A model generated the notes under the pieces. The model ran no database searches. It saw only the letters and a list, made by a program, of their open reading frames with translations, and was not told the origin of the DNA. Of a stretch of DNA of 44,198 nt, positions 6,383-13,987 are shown piece by piece. Origin of the DNA: an uncultured Eubacteriales bacterium (GTDB taxonomy: Bacteria > Bacillota > Clostridia > Christensenellales > Aristaeellaceae). Within the stretch, counting starts at the first letter, position 1; every line of letters begins with the position of its first letter. Both the position numbers and the translations under genes were made by a program. The stretch lies in contig CACWVN010000010.1 in NCBI GenBank assembly GCA_902764285.1, positions 18,770 to 62,967 on the forward strand, given 5' to 3'.

Positions 6383-8332
6383 ATGACCGAACTGATACTG
6401 ACCGCGCGGGTGAAAGGCGCGCCCGAAGCCTATGACCCGCTGGAGATGAACGGCCTGCGAGCCGAGGTCGAGTGGACCGGTCGGACGGAGGCGGAGGCCG
6501 GGTCACGGGAGGCGGCGATCACCATCGCCGCGGACGAGGCGTTCGAAGGGGTGATCCGGATCGCCCTGCCCGTCGGCATGGCCGCGCCGCGGTTCTTCCT
6601 GCCCGGCTTCATCTACGGCACAAACCGCGGCGAAGCGCCGCTGATGGTGCGAAGCAACTGTCCGCGCCTGCGCGGTGAGACGGCGTTCCCGGCCTCGCCC
6701 TGGTGGATGACGCGCAGCGACCGGCTGTCCCATTCCTGCGCCCTCGCCTGGGGCGGCGGACGGCTGGCGGGCCTTGCCGCGACGCCGTATTTCCTGCGCC
6801 GCGACGGCGCACAGGCGGCGTGGGAACCCGGCGCGCAGGGGGAATTCAGCCAGTACGCCGGGTTCGGGTGCTCGCTGGAATCCGGGGAAGTGTGGTACAC
6901 GCTGGGCTATGAGAACGCGCCGTGGCTGTTCGTGGATTCGCACGACGCCCGGCCGCGCGCGCCGCTGGGCGGCAACTGCTTCGCGCTGGAGAAGGGCGAG
7001 CGCGTGACGGTGCGCCTGCGCTGCTTCGACATGCCCGCGGAAGACGAGCGCGGCCTGCACGACGCGCTGAAATGGGTCTATGGGAAATACCACGAATCGC
7101 CCCGCCGGTGCTGCGACCCGCTGGAGGCGATGCGGGACATGGCCGGCGCCGTTTCGCGGGACGCGTGGCTGCCGGAGAACCACAACTATTCGGGCTTCGT
7201 GTTCGACCGCGGCGATCATTACGAATACCGGCCGCTGCCCTCCATCACGTGGACCAACGGCCTCTCCGCCGCCGTGCCGATGCTGATGTCCGCCCACTGG
7301 CTGGGGGACGGGACCATGCGCGCGCAGGCGCTGGACTGCATCGGGCACATCGTCGCCCATTCCATCAACGGGCGCAGCGGCCTGCCGTTTTTGTCGGAGC
7401 AGGACGGCGCGTGGAGCAACCGCGGCTGGTGGTACGATATCCAGCGCACGCCCGGGCACGCCGCCTACCTGGTGGGCCAGGCCGTCTATTACGTCCTGAA
7501 GGCCTACGACTGGGAGGCGCGGAAGGAGGGCGTCCGGCACCGGGACTGGCTGGATTTCGCGAAGCGCGTGATCGAGCGCACGGAGCGCGGCCGCAACGCC
7601 GACGGCGAATATCCCTACATCTTTTCACAGGACACGGGGGCCGGCCTGGAATACGATTCCCTCTCCGGCGCGTGGTGCCTGGCGGCCGCGGCGCTGTACT
7701 GCCGGCTGACGGGCGAGAGGGCGTACCTGCCCGGACTGCTGGAGAGCGAGCGGTGGTATCACGGCGCGTTCATCCGCCGGCAGGAATGCTACGGCGGCCC
7801 GCTGGACATCGACAAGAACATCGATTCCGAGGGCGTGCTGGCCTATATCCGCGCGGCGCGGCACCTGCACGAGATCACCGGCGACGAGGCGCTGCTCCTG
7901 CGCATGCGGGACGCGCTGTACTATGAATTCACGTTCAAGTTCTGCTACAATTCGCCCGTCAAGGTGCCGCCGCTGAGCACCGTGGGCTGGTCCAGCTGCG
8001 GGGGAAGCATCACCTCCGTCACCAACCCGCACATCCATCCCATGTCGTCCTCCGTGATGGACGAGATGGCCTATTACCTGCGGTTCCGCCCGGACGCCTA
8101 TGTCCAAAGCCGCCTGGAGGACACGCGGCTCTGGAGCTGCCAGTGCCACAACACATTTGACGGCGAATACGGCTACGGCAAGAAGGGCTGGATGTCCGAG
8201 CGCTTCTGCCACAGCGAGGGCCTGCTGAAGGAGCGCTGGCCCGACGGATCGCCGGCGAGCACCTGGTTCGCGCTGATGCCCTGGGCGTGCGGGTCACTGC
8301 TGGAGGGCCTGGCGGCGTGCGTCGATCGCTGA
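6383..8332 (+). CDS. Predicted (alpha/alpha)-barrel glycosidase-like protein
   Basis: 649 residues, no signal peptide, hence cytoplasmic. An N-terminal beta-rich part (about 1-230) is followed by an alpha-helical part with conserved-looking aromatic and acidic motifs: TWTNGLSAAVPML, SEQDGAWSNRGWWYD (about 337-352), GHAAYLVGQAVYYVLKAY, PLDIDKNIDSEG, and a histidine/cysteine-containing C-terminal region. This layout is that of six-hairpin glycosidases or of unclassified relatives acting on oligosaccharides taken up by the cell; I do not recognise a numbered family. ATG 6383 has GGGGGAGA at a good distance; an in-frame GTG-type start upstream lacks this. The two tandem promoters lie within 140 bases upstream. 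No transporter or sugar kinase accompanies it, so the substrate is unknown. Confidence 0.72.
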   Translation: MTELILTARVKGAPEAYDPLEMNGLRAEVEWTGRTEAEAGSREAAITIAADEAFEGVIRIALPVGMAAPRFFLPGFIYGTNRGEAPLMVRSNCPRLRGETAFPASPWWMTRSDRLSHSCALAWGGGRLAGLAATPYFLRRDGAQAAWEPGAQGEFSQYAGFGCSLESGEVWYTLGYENAPWLFVDSHDARPRAPLGGNCFALEKGERVTVRLRCFDMPAEDERGLHDALKWVYGKYHESPRRCCDPLEAMRDMAGAVSRDAWLPENHNYSGFVFDRGDHYEYRPLPSITWTNGLSAAVPMLMSAHWLGDGTMRAQALDCIGHIVAHSINGRSGLPFLSEQDGAWSNRGWWYDIQRTPGHAAYLVGQAVYYVLKAYDWEARKEGVRHRDWLDFAKRVIERTERGRNADGEYPYIFSQDTGAGLEYDSLSGAWCLAAAALYCRLTGERAYLPGLLESERWYHGAFIRRQECYGGPLDIDKNIDSEGVLAYIRAARHLHEITGDEALLLRMRDALYYEFTFKFCYNSPVKVPPLSTVGWSSCGGSITSVTNPHIHPMSSSVMDEMAYYLRFRPDAYVQSRLEDTRLWSCQCHNTFDGEYGYGKKGWMSERFCHSEGLLKERWPDGSPASTWFALMPWACGSLLEGLAACVDR

Positions 8333-8364
8333 CGGACCGCCGCGCGGCCGACGCGGGCGCGGCC

Positions 8365-8393
8365 TTGCCACGCGCGTGAAAGTCTGGTACAAT
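8365..8393 (+). promoter_or_regulatory. Sigma-A promoter of first iron-sulfur flavoenzyme gene
   Basis: TTGCCA (8365-8370), 17 bases, TACAAT (8388-8393). The leader to the ATG at 8494 is about 95 bases and GC-rich. Confidence 0.75.
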
Positions 8394-8493
8394 ACACTTG
8401 CAGGGGCGCTTCGGCCCTCGCGCGGTTCCGCGCGGGCCGGGGCCGCGACCGATCTGCTCGCACAATCCAACGGCTGCCGGGGAGGGGAAGACC

Positions 8494-11298
8494 ATGAAGG
8501 AACAAAAGAATCGCCTGACGAATGAGCGCGATTTCCGACAGAGCGCGGATTACGTCGCGCCCGACAGGGAAAAGGAAAAGCTGATCCTGAAGCTGGGCAC
8601 GATGATCACCGACCGCTATCTGGTGAAATACACCCGGTCGATGAAGACGGACGACCCCGAATACTGGGCGCTGGACGCGGTCATTACGAAGGAAGAGGCG
8701 CGTTTCCTGCTGAACTTCAAAAAGACGCGCGTGCCCTACGACGTGGAGACGCTGGCGCAGATGAACGGCATGTCCGTGGAGGAATGCCAGAAGATGGTGG
8801 ACCACCTGTGCTGGGTGGGCCTGGTGGAGATGAACCGGGAGAACCCCGACCGCCACAAGCAGTACAACGTGCCCATCTTCGTGCCCGGCTCGGCGGAATT
8901 CATGATGATGAACGACGAGCTGACCGAGAAACACCCGCAGCTGGCGACGTTTTTCAATCTGATGACCCAGATGCCCCTGGAGGGCATCACCCAGATGGTG
9001 CCCCCGGGCGGCAGCGGCGTGGGCATGCACGTGATCCCCGTGGAGAAGGCCATCGAGCACGAAAGCCAGTCCGTGTCCGTGGAGCATATCTCCCACTGGC
9101 TCAGCAAGTACGACAAGTACAGCGTGGGCCAGTGCACCTGCCGCAAGCAGCAGACCATGCGCGGCGAGGGCAGCGGCGAGATCAACGGCGAATTCTGCAT
9201 GGGCGTGGGCGACATGGCGGAATACTGCGTGGACCGCGGCATGGGGCGCTACATCACCTACGAAGAGGCGCTGGCGCTGCTGGAGCGGGCCGAGCGCCAC
9301 GGCTTCGTGCACCAGATCACCAACATCGACGGCGAAGAGAAGATCGTCGCCATCTGCAACTGCGCGCCCGGCGTGTGCAACGCCATCCGCACCAGCCAGC
9401 TGTACAACACGCCCAACATGTCCGCCTCCGCCTATCGCGCCCACGTGCAGACCGACAAGTGCGTGGCCTGCGGCAAGTGCGTGGAGGTGTGCCCGGTGGG
9501 CGCGGCGAAGCTGGGCCAGAAGCTGTGCAAAAAGGACGGTTCGAAGGTGGAATACCCGCTCACCGAGCTGCCGGACGCCTCGCGGTGGGGCGCGGATAAG
9601 TGGAACCCCAATTACCGCAACGACGCGAAGATCAACTGCTACGACACCGGCACCGCGCCGTGCAAGACGGCCTGCCCGGCCCATCTGGCCATCCAGGGCT
9701 ACGTGAAGATGGCGAAGGAGGGCCGCTACGCCGACGCGCTGAAGCTGATCAAGCAGGACAACCCGCTGCCCGCCGTGTGCGGCGCCATCTGCAACCGCCG
9801 CTGCGAGGACGCCTGCACCCGCGGCACGGTGGACGCGCCCGTCGCCATCGATGAGATCAAGAAATTCATCGCCGCCCGGGAGCTGCACGCCGACGAGCGC
9901 TACATCCCCGTCTGCGAAAAGGACGACGGCGGCATGTGGGGCCCGGACTACAAAATGGCCGTGATCGGCGCGGGCCCTGCCGGCATCTCCTGCGCCTACT
10001 ATCTGCGCACCCGCGGCTACGACGTGACCGTGTTCGAAAAGGAAAAGCGGCCCGGCGGCATGCTGCTGAACGGCATCCCGAATTTCCGGCTGGAAAAGGA
10101 CGTGCTGGAGGCCGAGATCGACGTGCTGCGGCAGATGGGCGTGGAATTCCGGTGCGGCGTGGAGGTCGGCCGGGACGTGACCATCGCCGGCCTGCGCGAA
10201 CAGGGCTACAGGGCCTTCTACCTGGCCATCGGCCTGCAGGACGGCCGCAAGGCGGGCGTGCCCGGCGAGGACGCCGCGGGCGTGGAATCCGGCGTGTCGT
10301 TCCTCAGGCGCGTGGCGCTGGACGGCGGCGTGAAGCTGGAGGGCGACGTGGTGGTGGTCGGCGGCGGCAACGTGGCTGTGGACGTGGCGCGTACCGCGGC
10401 CCGGTGCACGACCGGCAAGGTCACTGTGCTGTGCCTGGAGAGCGCGGCGGAGATGCCCGCCGCGGACGACGAGGTGGCCGAGGCGCAGGCCGAGGGCATC
10501 GAGATCCTCAACGGCTGGGGCCCCAAGGAGATCCTGACGGAGGGCGGGCGCGTGAACGGCATCGTGTTCAAGCGCTGCACCCGCGTGTTCGATGAAAACC
10601 ACCGCTTCTCGCCGCAGTACAACGAAAACGAAACCCACGCCATCGCCTGTTCCACCGTGCTGCAGGCCATCGGCCAGGCGGCGGTCTGGGGCGACCTGCT
10701 GAAGGACACGCAGGTGGAGCTGCGGCCCAACGGCACCGTGGTGGCCGACCCGGTCACCTTCCAGACGGCCGAGCCGGACATCTTCGCCGGCGGCGATATC
10801 TACCACGGCGCGCGCTTCGCCATCGACGCCATCGCCGAGGGCAAGCAGGGCTGCGAATCCATGCACCGCTTCGTGCACCCGGGCCAGTCGCTGACCATCG
10901 GCCGCGATCTGCGGCAGTTCACGGAGCTGGACAAGGGCGACATCACGCTGCCCTCCTTCGACGACGCCAAGCGGCAGGTGCCCGGGACCACCGGCGTATC
11001 GCCGCGCAGCACCTTCGCCGACACGCGGCTGCCGCTGACCGAGGAACAGGTGAAGGCCGAGGCCAACCGCTGCCTGGGCTGCGGCGCGACCATCGTGGAC
11101 CAGAACCGCTGCATCGGCTGCGGCCTGTGCACCACGCGCTGCGAATTTGACGCCATCCACCTGACCCGCGATTTCCCGCACGCCTCCGACATGGTGCGCT
11201 GCGAGGACAAGATGGGCAAGGTGGGCGCCTACGCGCTCAAGCGCGCGCTGAAGATCGTGCGCGGAAAGAAGGGCCCGAAGACGCATACCGCGGAATGA
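8494..11298 (+). CDS. Large multi-cluster iron-sulfur FAD/NAD(P) oxidoreductase, paralogue 1
   Basis: 934 residues. N-terminal about 110 residues form a helical, winged-helix-like region; residues 200-300 carry a cysteine set (C214-x-C216, C235, ICNC 288-290, C295) that can ligate an Fe-S cluster; C323, C326, C329, C333 make a ferredoxin 4Fe-4S site; then a GltD/DPYD-type cysteine domain (CKTACPAH, CGAICNRRCEDACTRG), a FAD-binding GAGPAGIS motif near 489, an NAD(P)-binding GGGNVAVDVART motif near 621, and a C-terminal pair of cluster sites (CLGCG, CIGCGLCTTRCEF). It should move electrons from NAD(P)H or ferredoxin to an unknown acceptor in the cytoplasm. ATG 8494 follows GGAGGGG; a frame extension upstream to 8398 lacks a site. 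It is co-linear with its paralogue at 20315. Confidence 0.85.
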   Translation: MKEQKNRLTNERDFRQSADYVAPDREKEKLILKLGTMITDRYLVKYTRSMKTDDPEYWALDAVITKEEARFLLNFKKTRVPYDVETLAQMNGMSVEECQKMVDHLCWVGLVEMNRENPDRHKQYNVPIFVPGSAEFMMMNDELTEKHPQLATFFNLMTQMPLEGITQMVPPGGSGVGMHVIPVEKAIEHESQSVSVEHISHWLSKYDKYSVGQCTCRKQQTMRGEGSGEINGEFCMGVGDMAEYCVDRGMGRYITYEEALALLERAERHGFVHQITNIDGEEKIVAICNCAPGVCNAIRTSQLYNTPNMSASAYRAHVQTDKCVACGKCVEVCPVGAAKLGQKLCKKDGSKVEYPLTELPDASRWGADKWNPNYRNDAKINCYDTGTAPCKTACPAHLAIQGYVKMAKEGRYADALKLIKQDNPLPAVCGAICNRRCEDACTRGTVDAPVAIDEIKKFIAARELHADERYIPVCEKDDGGMWGPDYKMAVIGAGPAGISCAYYLRTRGYDVTVFEKEKRPGGMLLNGIPNFRLEKDVLEAEIDVLRQMGVEFRCGVEVGRDVTIAGLREQGYRAFYLAIGLQDGRKAGVPGEDAAGVESGVSFLRRVALDGGVKLEGDVVVVGGGNVAVDVARTAARCTTGKVTVLCLESAAEMPAADDEVAEAQAEGIEILNGWGPKEILTEGGRVNGIVFKRCTRVFDENHRFSPQYNENETHAIACSTVLQAIGQAAVWGDLLKDTQVELRPNGTVVADPVTFQTAEPDIFAGGDIYHGARFAIDAIAEGKQGCESMHRFVHPGQSLTIGRDLRQFTELDKGDITLPSFDDAKRQVPGTTGVSPRSTFADTRLPLTEEQVKAEANRCLGCGATIVDQNRCIGCGLCTTRCEFDAIHLTRDFPHASDMVRCEDKMGKVGAYALKRALKIVRGKKGPKTHTAE

Positions 11299-11310
11299 CC
11301 GAACCGATAA

Positions 11311-11348
11311 AAACCGCCCGTCCGATCGCCGGACGGGCGGTTTCGTTT
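11311..11348. terminator. Bidirectional rho-independent terminator
   Basis: Perfect 13-bp stem, AAACCGCCCGTCC (11311-11323) with GGACGGGCGGTTT (11331-11343), 7-base loop, A-rich 5' and T-rich 3' flank. It lies between the convergent ends of the oxidoreductase gene and hypA. Confidence 0.92.
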
Positions 11349-11354
11349 ATTCGG

Positions 11355-11699
11355 CTATTCCGCCAGGATCTCCTTGATGATGCACTCGTTTCCCTTCAGC
11401 AGCCACGTCTCCTGCGAATGGCAGTACGGGCATTCCCGGCCGTATTTCACGGTCTCATAGGTGCGCTTGCAGCAGTCGCACCAGGTGACGGCCGGCACCG
11501 TTTCCAGCTTCAATTCGCACTCCGCCAGCGCCGGATGCTTCTTTCGAAAGTAGTTCCAGCAGTCCACGAACAGATCCGTCATGATGCCGGAGACCTCGCC
11601 GACCTGCAGCGTGACGGCCTCGATCTTCTCCAGCCGCTCCCGCTCCGCGGTCTCGTCCAGCGTCCTGGCCAGGTGCAGTATGATTCCCATCTCGTGCAT
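11355..11699 (-). CDS. hypA: Nickel metallochaperone HypA
   Basis: 114 residues. The N-terminal MHE (nickel-binding in the family through Met1-His2-Glu3) is intact, and the zinc ribbon is complete: CDCC and CPYC about 20 residues apart. Length and fold match HypA. It delivers nickel to NiFe enzymes with HypB. GAGGAG precedes ATG 11699. It is the last gene of the leftward operon, 12 bases after hypB. No NiFe hydrogenase, hypC/D/E/F or urease gene is in the window, so its client is unknown. Confidence 0.94.
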   Translation of the reverse strand: MHEMGIILHLARTLDETAERERLEKIEAVTLQVGEVSGIMTDLFVDCWNYFRKKHPALAECELKLETVPAVTWCDCCKRTYETVKYGRECPYCHSQETWLLKGNECIIKEILAE

Positions 11700-11711
11700 G
11701 CCGTCAACTCC

Positions 11712-12371
11712 TCAGCGCTTCCGCCAGCCGTCCAGCCGCGCCCGCAGCCAGTCCTCCAGCGCCGCCATGCCCTCGCCGGTCTTTGCGGACAGCGGGAACA
11801 CGCGGATATCCGGGTTCAGCCGCCGCGCGCGCGCCGCGCACTTTTCCACGTCGAAATCGAACCAGCCGAGCGCGTCCACCTTGGAGATCACCAGCGCGTC
11901 GCTCTCGGCGAACATCAGCGGGTATTTCAGCGGCTTGTCGTCGCCCTCCGGCACCGACAGGATCATCGCCTTGCAGCCCGCGCCGGTGTCGTACTCGGCG
12001 GGGCAGATCAGGTTGCCCACGTTTTCCAGCACCGCGATATCCACGTCTTTTCCGGCCACCTCCCGCCAGGCGCGGGCCGTCATGCCGGCGTCCATGTGGC
12101 ACATGCCGCCGGTGTGCACCTGCACGGCGCGCGCGCCCAGCGCCTCGATGCGCTCGGCGTCCACCGTGGATTCGATGTCCGCCTCCATCACGGCGAAGCG
12201 CACGTCGCGCATATCCCCGATCAGCCGGGACAGCAGCGTCGTCTTGCCCGCGCCGGGCGCGCTCATCAGGTTCACCAGCAGCACGCCCTCGCGCCGCATC
12301 TCGCCGCGCAGCGCCTCGGCGTCCCGGTCGTTTGAGGCGGTCACCGTGGCGTTCAGGGAAATCACTTTCAT
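11712..12371 (-). CDS. hypB: HypB GTPase, copy 1
   Basis: 219 residues. SIMIBI-class GTPase: P-loop SAPGAGKTT (37-45), metal-site motif GGMCHMD, NVGNLICPAEYD, PEGDDKPLKYPLMF and SKVDAL for guanine recognition, all as in HypB. It lacks the N-terminal CxxCGC and histidine-rich nickel store found in some HypBs. It loads nickel through GTP-driven dimerisation. ATG 12371 overlaps the stop of the second hypB (ATGA), with GGGAGG upstream; an earlier in-frame ATG at 12404 lies inside that gene. Confidence 0.94.
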   Translation of the reverse strand: MKVISLNATVTASNDRDAEALRGEMRREGVLLVNLMSAPGAGKTTLLSRLIGDMRDVRFAVMEADIESTVDAERIEALGARAVQVHTGGMCHMDAGMTARAWREVAGKDVDIAVLENVGNLICPAEYDTGAGCKAMILSVPEGDDKPLKYPLMFAESDALVISKVDALGWFDFDVEKCAARARRLNPDIRVFPLSAKTGEGMAALEDWLRARLDGWRKR

Positions 12372-13030
12372 GCGTCGTCGCCTCCCAGCCGCGCGCGCAG
12401 CCATTCCGCCAGCGCGTCCACGCCCTCGCCGGTCTTCGCGGAGAGGGGAAACACCGGCGCGCCCGGCCGCAGCGCCGCCACGCGCGCCTTCAGCGCGTCC
12501 AGATCAAAATCGAACGCGGGCAGCGCGTCCAGCTTGTTGACGGCCAGACAGTCGGCCACCCGGAACATCAGCGGGTATTTCAGCGGCTTGTCGTCGCCCT
12601 CCGGCACCGACAGGATCACCAGCCGCACGTCCGCGCCCACTTCAAATTCCGCCGGGCAAACCAGGTTGCCGATGTTCTCCAGGAACACCACGTCCAGCCC
12701 TTCCGGCCCCAGCCGTTCCAGGCCGCGCCGGGTCATATCCGCGTCCATGTGGCAAAGCCCCGCGGTGTGCAGCTGGATGACCCGCGCGCCGGTCCGGGCG
12801 ATCGTCCGGGCGTCCACATCGGAATCCACGTCGGCCTCCATCACGCCCGCGCGCAGCGGCTTCAGCGCCTCGATCAGCCGCACCAGCAGCGACGTCTTGC
12901 CCGCCCCGGGCGAGCCCATCACGTTCACCAGCCGCGCGCCCTCGCGGCGCAGCGCCTCGCGGGTCTGCGCGGCGGCGGCTTCGTTGTCGGCCAGCGCGCG
13001 TTCCCGGGTCTCGAACACTTCAAATTCCAT
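12368..13030 (-). CDS. hypB: HypB GTPase, copy 2
   Basis: 220 residues, paralogous to the gene immediately downstream. P-loop GSPGAGKTS (39-47), TAGLCHMDADM, NIGNLVCPAEFE, PEGDDKPLKYPLMF, NKLDAL. N-terminus MEFEVFETRERALADNE is a HypB-type leader helix. Both copies keep the Cys-His metal motif and nucleotide-binding residues, so neither looks inactive. GGAGG precedes ATG 13030, which overlaps the thioesterase gene by 11 bases. Two tandem HypBs suggest a heterodimer or two clients. Confidence 0.93.
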   Translation of the reverse strand: MEFEVFETRERALADNEAAAAQTREALRREGARLVNVMGSPGAGKTSLLVRLIEALKPLRAGVMEADVDSDVDARTIARTGARVIQLHTAGLCHMDADMTRRGLERLGPEGLDVVFLENIGNLVCPAEFEVGADVRLVILSVPEGDDKPLKYPLMFRVADCLAVNKLDALPAFDFDLDALKARVAALRPGAPVFPLSAKTGEGVDALAEWLRARLGGDDA

Positions 13031-13745
13031 CCGTCTGATCCTCCGCGTATTCCATGCGCAGCCTGAACAGGGCGCGCTCTTTTTCCCCCGAAAGCGAATA
13101 CACGCTGCCGCAGCGCTGCCCGCGCAGCGCCAGCCGGTCGCCCGGGCGCGCCTCGCCGGTGTATTCGGCCTCGATCTGCCGCACCCGCATGGCCCGCAGC
13201 GCCCCGGGCATGCGGTCCTCCGCCAGGTCGGTCAGCCGCGCGTTGTTCATGTGGCCGTTCAGATCGGCGAAGCTGTAGGGCACTTCGAACGGAACGGGAT
13301 CGCCCTTCGCGGCGGGGAGCGCCCGGGGCAGCGGCGGCGGCGCGCCGAACCGCATGCCGGGAACGCGGATGCCCGCGGATTCGGGGAACACGCGCTGCCG
13401 GGTTTCGGCGTCCATCAGTATCCACAGCGCCGAGCTCTCCGCCAGCGTATCGCCCGCCGGATCGACGATGCGGCAATAGCGCGGGAACAGCACGTGCATC
13501 ATCTCGCCGGGCCAGGAGAGCAGTTCGAACGTTTCGTCATATTCCGGCAGGCGGCGGACCTGCACGCGCTGCATGGCCACCGCCCACAGGATGCCCCGGT
13601 CCAGCGTCTTTTCGCGGCCCGCGCCCAGCGCCTCGGTGTGGGCGATGGCGGCTTCCTGCATCAGGGTGAGCATGCGGCTCAGCCGCAGGCGCCGGTACAG
13701 GTCGGCGTCCGAGCTGAGCACCCTGTATTGCTGCCGATAGATCAT
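13020..13745 (-). CDS. Acyl-ACP thioesterase (FatA/FatB-like double hotdog)
   Basis: 241 residues of the Acyl-ACP_TE family (PF01643): first hotdog with MLTLMQEAAIAHTEALG, WAVAMQRVQV, and second hotdog with the conserved DLNGHMNNARL (161-171), where Asp, Asn and His are the catalytic-site signature. It hydrolyses acyl-ACP to free fatty acid in the cytoplasm. Its ATG overlaps the stop of the ACP gene by the ATGA arrangement, indicating coupled translation, and the carrier upstream is its natural substrate donor. Slightly short of plant enzymes but normal for bacteria. Confidence 0.88.
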   Translation of the reverse strand: MIYRQQYRVLSSDADLYRRLRLSRMLTLMQEAAIAHTEALGAGREKTLDRGILWAVAMQRVQVRRLPEYDETFELLSWPGEMMHVLFPRYCRIVDPAGDTLAESSALWILMDAETRQRVFPESAGIRVPGMRFGAPPPLPRALPAAKGDPVPFEVPYSFADLNGHMNNARLTDLAEDRMPGALRAMRVRQIEAEYTGEARPGDRLALRGQRCGSVYSLSGEKERALFRLRMEYAEDQTDGI

Positions 13746-13987
13746 GCCATCCTCTTTTCAAAGGCGGAAACGACGTCCCCCAGCGTGTTCAGCTTCTGCC
13801 ACTGGCGATCCGGTATCTTGGTATCAAACCGGGCCTCCAGGCGGCACATGATCAGCGTAAAGCCCATGGAATCGATGCCGGTATCGGTGTTGATGACGGT
13901 CGATTCGTCCAGAGGCTGGCCCTCCAGCTCGGGCACGCTTTCGTAGATGATCTCCTTCGAGGCTTCCAGGATTTCGCTTCGGGTCAT
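13742..13987 (-). CDS. Acyl carrier protein
   Basis: 81 residues. Acidic four-helix carrier with GIDSMGF at 37-43, Ser40 being the phosphopantetheine attachment site. The sequence is more divergent than a housekeeping AcpP (which has a DSL motif), so it is a dedicated carrier. The gene overlaps both neighbours by 4 bases, lying between acyl-AMP ligase and thioesterase, which suggests that an acyl group is loaded by the former and released by the latter. Confidence 0.9.
   Translation of the reverse strand: MTRSEILEASKEIIYESVPELEGQPLDESTVINTDTGIDSMGFTLIMCRLEARFDTKIPDRQWQKLNTLGDVVSAFEKRMA

Noticed and set aside
8173-11286. Very long open frame on the minus strand over the first flavoenzyme gene
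   Set aside because: It mirrors the codon structure of the plus-strand gene in GC-rich DNA, is rich in His, Val and Ala with no domain, and the sense gene has a Shine-Dalgarno, promoter and clear motifs. The same holds for the long antisense frames at 20117-23020, 33803-38062 and 41695-44082.
13742-13987. Housekeeping AcpP of fatty acid synthesis
   Set aside because: The phosphopantetheine motif is GIDSM, the sequence is divergent and no fab genes adjoin it.
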